Shown: positions 25,894 through 33,999 of the stretch, piece after piece | How positions within the stretch are numbered: position 1 is the stretch's first letter | Layout: the number at the start of each line of letters is the position of its first letter | Assembly: GCA_025924375.1 (NCBI GenBank) | Contig: JAICIN010000003.1 | Span: forward strand, 1-45,119 | Direction: 5' to 3' | DNA length: 45,119 nt | DNA from: Dermatophilaceae bacterium | GTDB taxonomy: Bacteria > Actinomycetota > Actinomycetes > Actinomycetales > Dermatophilaceae | Notes under the pieces: generated by a model | Seen by the model: the letters and a program-made list of their open reading frames with translations, nothing else | The model's database searches: none | What the model was told of the DNA's origin: nothing | Translations under genes and position numbers: made by a program

Positions 25894-26997
25894 GTGGCCG
25901 CGCAGCCCGACGCCGCGAGCCCCCTGGACGTCGCGGACCTCAGGGACCGCGTGCAGACCTGCGCCGACGCGACCCTCGCCCACCAGGCCAGGGTGCTCGC
26001 CGAGGTCGGCCCCGAGACGCAGGACCTCCTGGCGGCCGTCGCCGCGCTCCTGTCCGGGGGCAAGCGGCTGCGCGCCGCCTTCGCCTACTGGGGCTACCGC
26101 GCCGCGGGGCAGCCGGACTCGCCCGCGGTCGTCCGGCTGGCCACGGCGATGGAGCTCTTCCAGGCCGCGGCGCTGATCCACGACGACGTCATGGACGACA
26201 GCGACACCCGACGCGGTATGCCGGCTGCGCACCGCTCGCTCGCGGCGCACCACGAGCGCCGGGCGTGGGCCGGCGACGCGGGCCGGTTCGGCCTGGCGGG
26301 CGCGATCCTGGCCGGCAACCTCTGCCTCGGCTGGACCGAGGAGCTCTACTCCACCTCCGGGCTGCCCACCGACCACCTCGCGCGTGGCCGGGAGGTGTTC
26401 GACCGCATGCGCACCCAGCTCATGGCAGGGCAGTACCTCGACGTCGTCGCCTCGGTGCGGCCCTGGGAGGAGCTGGGCACCCAGGAGCGCCTCGCGTGGG
26501 CCAACCGGGTGATCCGCTACAAGAGCGCGAAGTACACCGTGGAGCACCCCCTGCTCATCGGCGCGACGGCCGGCGGCGCTGCGCCCGAGGACGTCGCGGC
26601 CCTGTCCCGCTACGGCCTGGACCTCGGCCACGCCTTCCAGCTCCGCGACGACCTGCTGGGCGTCTTCGGCGACCCGGCGACGACCGGCAAGCCGGCGGGT
26701 GACGACCTGCGCGAGGGCAAGCGCACGGTGCTGCTGGCCCACGCCCTGGCGGGCGCCGGACCGGTGGAGGCGGCCGACCTCACCGCCTGCCTCGGTCGCC
26801 CGGACCTCGACGAGGAGGACGTCGCCAGGCTCAGGGACGCCATCTCCCGCTCGGGTGCGGTCGACGCGGTCGAGGCCGAGATCGGCCGGCTCGCGGGGAG
26901 CGCACGCATGGCCCTGAAGTCCGCGCCCGGGCTGGCCCCCGCCGCCGTCGACGTGCTCGACGCGCTCGTCGACGTCTCGACGGCCCGCTCGGCCTGA
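25894..26997 (+). CDS. Polyprenyl (geranylgeranyl-type) diphosphate synthase
   Basis: 367 residues from GTG, with GGAGGT 6 bases upstream. First aspartate-rich motif IHDDVMDDSDTRRG (about 94-107), substrate-binding GGKRLRAAFAYWGYR near 55-69, KSAKYTVEHPL near 212, and second motif QLRDDLLGVFGDP near 252-264, where the last Asp of the classical DDxxD is replaced as in actinobacterial IdsA-type enzymes. It condenses isopentenyl diphosphate with allylic diphosphates; the chain length cannot be fixed. It corresponds by position to Rv2173 (idsA2). Product lipids serve isoprenoid or polyprenyl carriers used in envelope synthesis, consistent with nearby wall genes. Confidence 0.9.
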   Translation: MAAQPDAASPLDVADLRDRVQTCADATLAHQARVLAEVGPETQDLLAAVAALLSGGKRLRAAFAYWGYRAAGQPDSPAVVRLATAMELFQAAALIHDDVMDDSDTRRGMPAAHRSLAAHHERRAWAGDAGRFGLAGAILAGNLCLGWTEELYSTSGLPTDHLARGREVFDRMRTQLMAGQYLDVVASVRPWEELGTQERLAWANRVIRYKSAKYTVEHPLLIGATAGGAAPEDVAALSRYGLDLGHAFQLRDDLLGVFGDPATTGKPAGDDLREGKRTVLLAHALAGAGPVEAADLTACLGRPDLDEEDVARLRDAISRSGAVDAVEAEIGRLAGSARMALKSAPGLAPAAVDVLDALVDVSTARSA

Positions 26998-27015
26998 GCG
27001 CGGGGGCGCCCGGAG

Positions 27016-27381
27016 CTAGATGGCCTGCTCCATGGCGCGCCGCCGGACCTCGGTCTTGTGGCCGGCCGCGAGGGCGTCGACGGGTGCACCCTCGACGGGC
27101 AGGGTGGGATCGGGCGTGAAGAGCCACTCGACGATCTCGGCGTCGTCCATCCCCCCGTCGGCGAGGACGGTGAAGGTGCCCCGCAGGTAGGGCATGACCG
27201 TGGGCTCGACGAAGCGCGCCGGAACCGCGACGACCCGCCGCTCCCCGATCCGCAGGGCGAGCAGCTCGCGGTCCTCGACGAGCTGCCGGACCGCCGAGAG
27301 CCGCAGCCCGAGCCGCTCGGCGACGTCAGGCACGGGGAGCCAGGCTCCGACGAGGGACTCGAGCTCAGCAGTGGCGTTCAC
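27016..27381 (-). CDS. Rv2175c-like DNA-binding protein
   Basis: 121 residues from GTG 27381. WLPVPDVAERLGLRLSAVRQLVEDRELLALR is a winged helix-turn-helix (about 14-45), followed by a conserved C-terminal part (FVEPTVMPYLRGTFTVLADGGMDDAEIVEWLFTPDPTL). In M. tuberculosis Rv2175c binds DNA and is phosphorylated by the adjacent kinase PknL; here a kinase gene also lies nearby (28970) but a LysM gene intervenes. CAGGCT six bases before GTG and TTGATT 16 bases further upstream make a leaderless promoter. The palindrome at 27417-27430 just beyond this promoter is a candidate binding site for the protein itself. Confidence 0.88.
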   Translation of the reverse strand: MNATAELESLVGAWLPVPDVAERLGLRLSAVRQLVEDRELLALRIGERRVVAVPARFVEPTVMPYLRGTFTVLADGGMDDAEIVEWLFTPDPTLPVEGAPVDALAAGHKTEVRRRAMEQAI

Positions 27382-27387
27382 GGGACC

Positions 27388-27415
27388 AGCCTGCCAAAAG
27401 CGCGAGGCAAATCAA
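27388..27415 (-). promoter_or_regulatory. Leaderless promoter of the Rv2175c-like gene
   Basis: The complement reads TTGATT (27410-27415), 16 bases, CAGGCT (27388-27393), six bases, then GTG. The -35 box ends two bases from the palindrome TTACATCGATGTAA. Confidence 0.55.
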
Positions 27416-27416
27416 A

Positions 27417-27430
27417 TTACATCGATGTAA
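27417..27430. promoter_or_regulatory. TTACATCGATGTAA palindrome between divergent genes
   Basis: A perfect 14-bp palindrome, followed two bases later by a second half-similar CGATG. It is the most AT-rich spot nearby, lies in the 171-bp divergent gap between the Rv2175c-like and LysM genes, and is 26 bases upstream of a candidate -10 (TACGTT, 27457-27462) for the LysM gene. The form TTAC-N6-GTAA fits a dimeric regulator. The binder is unknown; the Rv2175c-like protein is the obvious candidate. Confidence 0.55.
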
Positions 27431-27552
27431 GTCGATGCAACCGGGCGCCAGTGGTGTACGTTCACATGCGTCACAGCAGGCCCACAGACCTCAGGAACCA
27501 CCTCGCGTGCCGGCCGCGGAGTCCCGCACGCGCACGAAAGGAACCCCGCCCC

Positions 27553-28905
27553 ATGGCCCCCCTCGCCGCGCAAGTCCCCGCCGCCCCGGTCCCGGCCGCC
27601 GCCGCCGTCGCGGTCGTCCAGCGGAGCAACCCCGCGCCCCACGGCTGGGTCACCCACGTCGTGCGCCCCGGCGACACCGTCGCCGACCTGGCCCTGCGCT
27701 ACAGGACGAGCACCTCGACCATCATCGCGCGCAACCACCTGCGCCACGGCGGGAGCTTCCTCCAGGTCGGCCAGCGCCTGTCGGTGCCCAGGACCGCGGC
27801 GATGGCGGCCCAGGAGCGGGCCAGGGCCAAGGCCGCCCGCGCCCGGGCAGCGGCCACGCGAGCGGCCGCCATCCGGGCCGCGACCTACGTCGTCCGGCCC
27901 GGCGACACCCTGAGCGGGATCGCCGCCAAGCGCGGCGTGAGCCTGGCGACCGTCCTCAAGGTGAACCACCTCAGGCTCACCTCGACCATCTACGTCGGGC
28001 AGCGCCTGCACGTCGCTCCCGGCCGCTCCGCGACCAAGGCCAGAGCAAGCCGCACGCCCAGCACCACGGCATACACGGTCAGGTCCGGGGACACGCTCGG
28101 CGCCATCGCGCAGCGGACCCGCACCAGCCTGGCCACGATCCTGCGGCTCAACCGGCTCTCGGCCGCCAGCGTCATCCAGCCCGGCCAGCGCCTGCGGGTG
28201 CCGGGCACCGGGCCCGCGCCGGCCAAGCCGAGGAGCGCGGCCTCGCAGGGCTCCGTGACGCGCCACACGGTGCGCTCCGGCGACACCCTCAGCGCCCTCG
28301 CGGTGCACCACCACACGACCCAGGCCGCCCTGCTCAAGCTCAACCACCTGCGCGACGCCGACCACCTCGTCGTCGGCCAGGTGCTCCGCATCCCGGTCCG
28401 GGCCGCCCGGGCGGCCACGACCTCCGCGAGCAACACCTTCGCGGGGCGCACCTACCCCGACAGCACCGTCGCCGCGGCGAACCGCAACCGCGCCGCCCTG
28501 CGCGCCGCGCACCTGCCGAGCCGCACCCAGATCCGCTCGATGATCGTCAGCACGGCCCGGCGCCACGGCGTCGACCCGCGCCTCGCGCTGGCGATCGGGT
28601 GGCAGGAGTCCGGCTGGAACCAGTCGCAGGTCTCGGTCGCGAACGCGATCGGCACCATGCAGGTCATCCCGTCCTCCGGCGAGTGGGCGTCCTCCATGGT
28701 GGGCCGCCGGCTGAACCTGCTCAGCACGCAGGACAACATCACCGCGGGTGTGGCGATCATCCGCTCGCTCACCCGGTCGGCGAAGAACGTGGACCAGGCG
28801 ATCGCCGGCTACTACCAGGGCCTCGGCTCGGTGCAGAGCCACGGGATGTACGCGGACACCAAGCAGTACGTCGCCGCCGTCAAGGCGCACCGCGCCCGCA
28901 TGTGA
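27553..28905 (+). CDS. Secreted four-LysM lytic transglycosylase
   Basis: 450 residues. Four LysM repeats bind peptidoglycan, each opening with a (V/T)(V)R(P/S)GDT motif: about 34-78, 114-155, 175-216 and 237-280. An Ala/Arg-rich helix (about 85-110) separates the first two. The C-terminal SLT transglycosylase domain (about 325-445) has catalytic Glu in IGWQESGWNQSQ (about 353), then AIGTMQVIPSSGEW and AGYYQGLGSV. It cleaves glycan strands. The chosen ATG has AAAGGA 10 bases upstream. The N-terminus is Ala/Pro/Val-rich without a leading positive charge; an in-frame ATG at 27466 would add a basic n-region but has no ribosome-binding site and lies before the predicted transcript start. It is followed after 64 bases by the PASTA kinase. 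Confidence 0.88.
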   Translation: MAPLAAQVPAAPVPAAAAVAVVQRSNPAPHGWVTHVVRPGDTVADLALRYRTSTSTIIARNHLRHGGSFLQVGQRLSVPRTAAMAAQERARAKAARARAAATRAAAIRAATYVVRPGDTLSGIAAKRGVSLATVLKVNHLRLTSTIYVGQRLHVAPGRSATKARASRTPSTTAYTVRSGDTLGAIAQRTRTSLATILRLNRLSAASVIQPGQRLRVPGTGPAPAKPRSAASQGSVTRHTVRSGDTLSALAVHHHTTQAALLKLNHLRDADHLVVGQVLRIPVRAARAATTSASNTFAGRTYPDSTVAAANRNRAALRAAHLPSRTQIRSMIVSTARRHGVDPRLALAIGWQESGWNQSQVSVANAIGTMQVIPSSGEWASSMVGRRLNLLSTQDNITAGVAIIRSLTRSAKNVDQAIAGYYQGLGSVQSHGMYADTKQYVAAVKAHRARM

Positions 28906-28957
28906 CCCGGGCAGGGGGCGCCCGGGGCGCCTCACGGGGTTCCCGGCGGGGGGTACG

Positions 28958-28963
28958 TAGACT
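28958..28963 (+). promoter_or_regulatory. -10 box of the PASTA kinase gene (leaderless)
   Basis: TAGACT is followed by six bases and the GTG start at 28970, so the transcript would begin at the start codon. No ribosome-binding site and no clear -35. A short GGCGCC-CGG-GGCGCC hairpin lies just upstream (about 28918-28932) and may end the LysM transcript. Confidence 0.45.
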
Positions 28964-28969
28964 TTCCGG

Positions 28970-30880
28970 GTGTCCTCCGGTGTGACCGAGTCCCTCGTCG
29001 GGCGTCAGCTCGACGGGCGCTACCGCGTGCTCTCGCACATCGCGGACGGCGGGATGGCGACGGTCTACCTCGCGCTCGACACCCGCCTCGAGCGCGAGGT
29101 CGCGCTCAAGGTCATGCGGCCCGGTCTGGCCCAGGACGACGTCTTCGTCAGCCGCTTCCGGAGGGAGGCGCGCTCGGCCGCCCGGCTCTCCCACCCCAAC
29201 GTCGTGGCGGTCTTCGACCAGGGGCAGGACGACGGGCACATCTTCCTCGCGATGGAGTACGTCCCCGGCCAGACGCTGCGCGACGTCATGCGCGCGGAGG
29301 GGCCGCTCACCGCCCGGGCCGCCCTCGACATCCTCGACCCCGTCCTCCAGGCGCTGGCGGCGGCCCACCGCGCCGGCATCATCCACCGCGACGTCAAGCC
29401 GGAGAACGTCATCCTGCGCGAGGACGGCGTCGTCAAGGTCGCCGACTTCGGCCTGGCGCGAGCGGTCACCACGCAGACGACCACCTCGCAGAGCGGGGTG
29501 CTGCTGGGCACCGTCGCCTACCTCTCCCCCGAGCAGGTCGAGCGCGGGATCGCCGACGCGCGCAGCGACGTCTACGCCGCGGGCCTGATCCTCTTCGAGA
29601 TGCTCACGGGGACCAAGGCCTTCAGCGGCGACACCCCGATCCACGTCGCCTACCAGCACGTCCACGGCTCCGTCCCCGTCCCCTCGTCGCGCGGCGGCAC
29701 CGGGCCGCCGCAGCTCGACGCCCTCGTCGCCCACGCGACCGCCCGCGACCCCGACCAGCGGCCGGCCGACGCCGCCGCGATGCTCGCCGGCGTCCGCCAG
29801 GCCCGCGCGGCGCTCACGCCCGCCGAGCTCGACCTGCGGGCCGGCGGCACCACCGCCGAGGCTGCCGGCGTCAGCACGGTCGCCGTCGACCGCACCACGG
29901 CGCTGCCGGTCGCGGCCGGAGCCCCGTCGGCCGGCCACACCTCGGCGACCACGGTCGTCGGCCCGACCCCCCAGCCGCCGGCTCCGCCGGCCCGCCGCCG
30001 CGGCGCAGGGCGGTGGCTGCTCCAGGCCCTGCTCCTGCTCGCCCTCGCGGGGGCCGGCGCCTGGTACCTCGTCGCCGGCCCGGGCGCCCCCACCACCGTG
30101 CCCAGGGTCGGCGGGCTGACCTACGAGCAGGCGCAGCAGTCGCTCGCGCGCGCCCACCTGCGGGCCCACCGCGTCGACCAGTTCGACGAGAAGGTCCCCA
30201 AGGACGTGGTGATCTCCACCGACCCGGTCGCCGGCAAGCAGGTGGGGCGCAGCACCGCCGTGGACGTGGCCGTGTCCAAGGGCCAGGAGCGGTATGCCGT
30301 GCCGTCGCTGGCCGGCCGCACCCTCGCCGAGGCCAGGGCACAGCTCACCCAGGACCACCTCACGGTCGGCAAGGTCACCGGCGCCTACGACGAGAAGGTC
30401 GCCGAGGGGCAGGTCGTGAGCACCTCCCCCGCCGAGGGCACACCGCTGAAGCGCGGCGCGGCCGTCGCCCTCGTCGTCAGCAAGGGCCCCCAGCCGGTCC
30501 CCGTCCAGGACTTCACCGGGAAGCCGGCAGACCAGGCCGTCAAGGCCCTCGAGGCCGCCGGCCTCACCGTCGACGCGTCGAAGGAGCAGTACGACGACAC
30601 CGTCCCGAAGGGCAGCGTCATCTCGCAGGCACCCAGCACCGGCACGCTGCACCAGGGCGACCAGGTGACCCTCGTGGTCTCCAAGGGCCCCGAGCTGTTC
30701 GCCGTGCCGGACGTGCAGGGCAAGCAGGAGGACGAGGCGCGCAAGATCCTCAAGGACGCCGGCTTCGACGTGAAGGTCGACCGGTTCATGGGCGGCATCT
30801 TCGGCACGGTCCGCAGCCAGGACCCGGGTGCCGGGTCCAAGCAGCCGAAGGGCACCGTCATCACCCTCGTCGTCGTCTGA
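28970..30880 (+). CDS. PASTA-domain serine/threonine protein kinase (PknL/PknB-type)
   Basis: 636 residues. Kinase domain about 13-275: Gly loop ADGGMATVY, Lys47 in VALKVM, catalytic HRDVKPEN (Asp141), DFG at 159-161, a Thr-rich activation loop TTQTTTSQSG for autophosphorylation, and SDVYAAG. A Pro/Thr linker leads to one transmembrane helix (about 350-368), and four PASTA repeats follow outside the cell (from about 376, 441, 509 and 573). PASTA repeats sense muropeptides or lipid II, so this kinase likely monitors wall synthesis. By neighbourhood it corresponds to PknL (Rv2176), which lacks PASTA repeats as I recall. Likely targets include the Rv2175c-like protein at 27381. Confidence 0.93.
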   Translation: MSSGVTESLVGRQLDGRYRVLSHIADGGMATVYLALDTRLEREVALKVMRPGLAQDDVFVSRFRREARSAARLSHPNVVAVFDQGQDDGHIFLAMEYVPGQTLRDVMRAEGPLTARAALDILDPVLQALAAAHRAGIIHRDVKPENVILREDGVVKVADFGLARAVTTQTTTSQSGVLLGTVAYLSPEQVERGIADARSDVYAAGLILFEMLTGTKAFSGDTPIHVAYQHVHGSVPVPSSRGGTGPPQLDALVAHATARDPDQRPADAAAMLAGVRQARAALTPAELDLRAGGTTAEAAGVSTVAVDRTTALPVAAGAPSAGHTSATTVVGPTPQPPAPPARRRGAGRWLLQALLLLALAGAGAWYLVAGPGAPTTVPRVGGLTYEQAQQSLARAHLRAHRVDQFDEKVPKDVVISTDPVAGKQVGRSTAVDVAVSKGQERYAVPSLAGRTLAEARAQLTQDHLTVGKVTGAYDEKVAEGQVVSTSPAEGTPLKRGAAVALVVSKGPQPVPVQDFTGKPADQAVKALEAAGLTVDASKEQYDDTVPKGSVISQAPSTGTLHQGDQVTLVVSKGPELFAVPDVQGKQEDEARKILKDAGFDVKVDRFMGGIFGTVRSQDPGAGSKQPKGTVITLVVV

Positions 30881-30884
30881 GCAG

Positions 30885-31802
30885 GTGCGACCCGCCCTGC
30901 CGGCCGGCCGCCTCGCGACGCTGCTGCTCGTCGGCGTCACCGCGGTCTGGGGGTCGACGTTCTTCCTCATCCGCGACCTCGTCGCCCACGTGCCGTCCGC
31001 GGACTTCCTCGGCGTGCGGTTCGCCATCGCGGCGGCCGGGATGGCGCTCGCGTTCAGGCGGCAGCTGCGGGCGCTGAGCCGGCGCCAGGTGCTGACCGGC
31101 GTGGGGCTCGGGGCGGTCTACGCAGCCGCCCAGCTGCTGCAGACGGTCGGGCTCGAGCACACCGACGCCAGCGTCTCGGGCTTCGTCACCGGCACCTACG
31201 TCGTGCTCACCCCGGTCCTCGCCGCGCTGCTCTTCCGCGACCGGGTGCCGGGCTCCACGTGGGCGGCCGTGGTGCTCGCGACGGCCGGGCTCGCGCTTCT
31301 TTCTCTGCGCGGGCTGACGGTCGGGCTCGGGGAGTCGCTGACCCTCGGCGCGGCGGCGCTCTACGCACTGCACATCGTCCTGCTCGGCCGGTTCTCCACC
31401 GCAGGGGCCGCCACGGGCCTGGCCACGGTGCAGGCGGCCGTCATCGCGGTGGTCTGCCTGGGAGCCGCCGCCCCGGGGGGCGTGGCGCTCCCCCAGGACC
31501 GCGGTCAGTGGCTGTCGCTGCTCTACATGGCGGTCGTGGCGGGCGCCGGCGCGCTGTGGGCGCAGACCTGGGCCCAGGCGCACCTGCCCGCGACGCGGGC
31601 CGCGGTGGTCATGACCTTGGAGCCGGTGTTCGCTGCGGGGTTCGCCGTCGCGCTCGGCGGCGAGTCCCTCACCGCACGGATGCTCGCGGGCGGGGCGCTG
31701 GTGCTCGCCGCGATGTACGTCGTCGAGCTGCTCGGCCGCCGCGGGCCCTTGGTGAGGGCCGTCGAGGACCCTCCCGCGGAGCTGCTCCACCACGAGGTCT
31801 GA
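30885..31802 (+). CDS. EamA-family (DMT superfamily) transporter
   Basis: 305 residues with ten hydrophobic segments arranged as two EamA halves. LLLVGVTAVWGSTFFLIRDLV and the mid-protein ESLTLGAAALYALHIVLLGRF mark the repeats; LGGESLTARMLAGGALVLAAMYVVELL ends the second. Family members export amino acids, nucleotides or other metabolites, but the substrate here is unknown. GTG 30885 lies 4 bases after the kinase stop, so it is probably in the same transcript; the upstream ATG at 30828 overlaps the kinase and has unrelated sequence. It converges on the DAHP synthase gene with 47 bases between stops. Confidence 0.85.
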   Translation: MRPALPAGRLATLLLVGVTAVWGSTFFLIRDLVAHVPSADFLGVRFAIAAAGMALAFRRQLRALSRRQVLTGVGLGAVYAAAQLLQTVGLEHTDASVSGFVTGTYVVLTPVLAALLFRDRVPGSTWAAVVLATAGLALLSLRGLTVGLGESLTLGAAALYALHIVLLGRFSTAGAATGLATVQAAVIAVVCLGAAAPGGVALPQDRGQWLSLLYMAVVAGAGALWAQTWAQAHLPATRAAVVMTLEPVFAAGFAVALGGESLTARMLAGGALVLAAMYVVELLGRRGPLVRAVEDPPAELLHHEV

Positions 31803-31849
31803 CGCCCGGGGGCGGTCCCCTCGCCCACCCCGCGGCGGCCGACCCACGG

Positions 31850-33202
31850 TCAGTCGCGGCCGAGCATCTCCGCGACGAGGAACGCGAGCTCGAGGCTCTG
31901 CTGGTGGTTCAGCCGCGGGTCGCAGAGGCTCTCGTAGCGCTTCGTGAGGTCGGTGTCGAGGATCTTCTCGGAGCCGCCGAGGCACTCCGTGACGTCGTTG
32001 CCGGTCAGCTCGACGTGGATGCCGCCGGGCACGGTGCCCAGGCCGCGGTGCACGTCGAAGAACCCGCGGACCTCCTCCACGACGTCCTCGAAGTCCCGCG
32101 TCTTGTAGCCGCTGGCCGACTCGAAGGTGTTGCCGTGCATGGGGTCGCAGATCCAGGTGACGTGCGCACCGGACCCGGTGACCTTCTCGACGAGCGGGGG
32201 CAGCGCCTCCCGGACGGTCTGGGCGCCCATCCGGGTGATGAAGGTGAGCCGGCCGGGCTGCCGCTCGGGGTCGAGCACCTCGATGAGCCGCAGCACCTCG
32301 TCGACGTCGGCCGTGGCCGACAGCTTCACGCCGATCGGGTTGTGGACCCGCGAGACGAAGTCGACGTGGGCGCCGCCGAGGTCGCGGGTGCGCTCACCGA
32401 CCCACACGAAGTGGCCCGAGGTGTCGTAGAGCCGGCCGGTGCGGCTGTCGACCCGGGTGAGCGGGCGCTCGTAGTCGAGCAGCAGCGCCTCGTGGGCGGA
32501 GAAGAACTCGGTGGTCTTCATCGCCTCGAAGTCGGCACCGCAGGCGAGCATGAAGCGCATCGCCTTGTCGATCTCCCGGGCCAGTCGGTCGTAGCGGGAG
32601 TTCGCCGAGTTGGCGACGAAGCCCTTGTTCCAGTCGTGGACGTGGCGCAGGTCGGCGAAGCCGCCCTGGGTGAACGCCCGCACGAGGTTCAGCGTCGCGC
32701 TGCTCGCGTGGTAGGCCCGGACCAGCCGGAGCGGGTCGGGAGTGCGTGCCTGCGGGGAGAACGCGAAGTCGTTGACCATGTCACCGCGGTATGCCGGCAG
32801 GGTCACCCCCTCGCGCGTCTCGTCGCCGCTGCTGCGCGGCTTGGCGTACTGGCCGGCCATCCGGCCCACCTTGACCACGGGCACCGACGCGCCGTAGGTG
32901 AGCACGGCCGCCATCTGGAGGATCGTCTTGACCCGGTCGCGGATGTTGTCGGCCGTCGCCGCGGCGAAGGTCTCGGCGCAGTCCCCACCCTGGAGGACGA
33001 ACGCCTCGCCCCGCGACGCGGCCGCCATGCGGTCGCGCAGCACGTCGCACTCGCCGGCGAAGACGAGCGGCGGATAGGTCGCGAGCTCCGCCACCGCGTC
33101 GGCAAGTGCCGCGGGGTCCGGCCAGGCCGGCTGCTGCGCAGCCGGGAGGTCGGCGCCGGCCGCGAGGCCGGCGCGGGGGTCCGGGGACGGGGTGGTGCTC
33201 AC
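31850..33202 (-). CDS. aroG: Class II 3-deoxy-7-phosphoheptulonate (DAHP) synthase
   Basis: 450 residues from GTG 33202. Class II landmarks include PPLVFAGECDVLR, VLQGGDCAETF, VKVGRMAGQYAKPRSS, AFSPQARTPDP, SAHEALLLDYERPLTR, HFVWVGERTR, THVTWICDPMHGNTF-like and GGIHVELTGNDVTECLGG. The Cys, His, Glu and Asp metal ligands of the family fall in these motifs. It condenses phosphoenolpyruvate and erythrose 4-phosphate to start the shikimate pathway. It corresponds to Rv2178c. TATCCT (complement of 33210-33215) seven bases before GTG suggests a leaderless transcript. Octamer GTATGCCG at 32789 imposes a GCA-TAC (Ala-Tyr) codon pair. Confidence 0.94.
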   Translation of the reverse strand: MSTTPSPDPRAGLAAGADLPAAQQPAWPDPAALADAVAELATYPPLVFAGECDVLRDRMAAASRGEAFVLQGGDCAETFAAATADNIRDRVKTILQMAAVLTYGASVPVVKVGRMAGQYAKPRSSGDETREGVTLPAYRGDMVNDFAFSPQARTPDPLRLVRAYHASSATLNLVRAFTQGGFADLRHVHDWNKGFVANSANSRYDRLAREIDKAMRFMLACGADFEAMKTTEFFSAHEALLLDYERPLTRVDSRTGRLYDTSGHFVWVGERTRDLGGAHVDFVSRVHNPIGVKLSATADVDEVLRLIEVLDPERQPGRLTFITRMGAQTVREALPPLVEKVTGSGAHVTWICDPMHGNTFESASGYKTRDFEDVVEEVRGFFDVHRGLGTVPGGIHVELTGNDVTECLGGSEKILDTDLTKRYESLCDPRLNHQQSLELAFLVAEMLGRD

Positions 33203-33209
33203 GGGCTCA

Positions 33210-33215
33210 AGGATA
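33210..33215 (-). promoter_or_regulatory. -10 box of the DAHP synthase gene (leaderless)
   Basis: The complement reads TATCCT, seven bases before GTG 33202; no ribosome-binding site is present. Upstream DNA is G+C-rich repeat (33257-33327) without a clear -35. Confidence 0.45.
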
Positions 33216-33256
33216 GGTCCGCACCTCCCACGGCCACGGCCCGGCCCGGATGCCGG

Positions 33257-33327
33257 GCACCGGCAGCCGTCCGCCGTCCGCCGGCAACAGTGCCCCAGCA
33301 CCGGCAGCCGTCCGCCGTCCGCCGGCA
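33257..33327. repeat. Two 30-bp direct repeats, 41-bp period
   Basis: Identical 30-base copies at 33257-33286 and 33298-33327 are separated by 11 bases. Each begins GCACCGGCAGCCG, contains a CCGTCCGCCGTCC core and ends GCCGGCA; copy ends are partly self-complementary (CCGGC/GCCGG). They lie between the response-regulator stop (33334) and the aroG promoter, and may serve as terminator, promoter-proximal binding sites or a small repeat family. Confidence 0.85.
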
Positions 33328-33333
33328 CTGCCG

Positions 33334-33999
33334 CTACGGCGTCTCGAGGCCCTTGGCGATCGCGAAGCGCACCAGCTCGACCCGGTTGTGCAGCTGCAGC
33401 TTGCCCAGCGTGTTCTGCACGTGGTTCTGGACCGTGCGGTGGGAGATGAAGAGGTCCGCGGCGATCTGCTTGTAGGACATGCCCGTCGCCACGAGCCGGA
33501 GCACCTCGGTCTCGCGCTCGGTCAGCTCGGGGATCGGTCGGCCGGGGTCGGGCTCCGGCTCCGCGGCGATGCGCCGGAACTCCCCGAGCACGAGCCCGGC
33601 CAGCCCCGGCGTGAACACCGCCTCCCCGCGCGCGGTCGCCTCGACGGCCGCCACGATCTCCGCCCGGGACGCCGACTTCACGAGGTAGCCCGTGGCGCCC
33701 GCCTTGACCGCGGCCAGGACGTCGGCCTGCTCCCCGCTCGCCGAGAGGATGAGGACCCGCGTGGCGAGCGAGCCGAGGGCCGAGCAGACCTCGTGGCCCT
33801 GCATCCCCGGCAGGTTGAGGTCGAGCACGAGGACGTCGGGTCGCACGGCGAGGGTGCGCCGCACCGCCGACGGCCCGTCGTCCGCGGTCGCGAGCACCGT
33901 CATCCCGGCTCCCACGAGGTCGTCGGCCACGGCGTCCCTCCACAGGGGGTGGTCGTCGGCGACCACCACGCTCACCGCCCGCTCATCCCCTGCCGTCAT
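33334..33999 (-). CDS. NarL/LuxR-family response regulator
   Basis: 221 residues. Receiver domain: VVVADDHPLWRDAV (acidic pair Asp-Asp), phospho-acceptor Asp in VLVLDLNLPGMQG (about 56), SAS and LVKSA with the conserved Lys. The C-terminal LuxR helix-turn-helix LTERETEVLRLVATGMSYKQIAADL ... TVQNHVQNTLGKL follows. ATG 33999 overlaps the kinase stop as TGATG and has AGGA 5 bases before it; GTG at 34002 is an alternative. It pairs with the histidine kinase directly upstream. Targets are unknown. Confidence 0.9.
   Translation of the reverse strand: MTAGDERAVSVVVADDHPLWRDAVADDLVGAGMTVLATADDGPSAVRRTLAVRPDVLVLDLNLPGMQGHEVCSALGSLATRVLILSASGEQADVLAAVKAGATGYLVKSASRAEIVAAVEATARGEAVFTPGLAGLVLGEFRRIAAEPEPDPGRPIPELTERETEVLRLVATGMSYKQIAADLFISHRTVQNHVQNTLGKLQLHNRVELVRFAIAKGLETP

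Noticed and set aside
24868-26742. Longer metF frame beginning at 26742
   Set aside because: The extra N-terminal part is antisense to the polyprenyl synthetase gene; the MetF fold begins at 25794, which also has a leaderless promoter.
27431-27552. Possible cyclic-di-AMP (ydaO-type) riboswitch before the LysM gene
   Set aside because: Wall-hydrolase genes in actinobacteria often carry one, but the leader of about 80 bases is too short and I could not find its conserved core.
33257-33327. Possible CRISPR array
   Set aside because: Only two repeats with an 11-base spacer and no cas genes; too short for an array.
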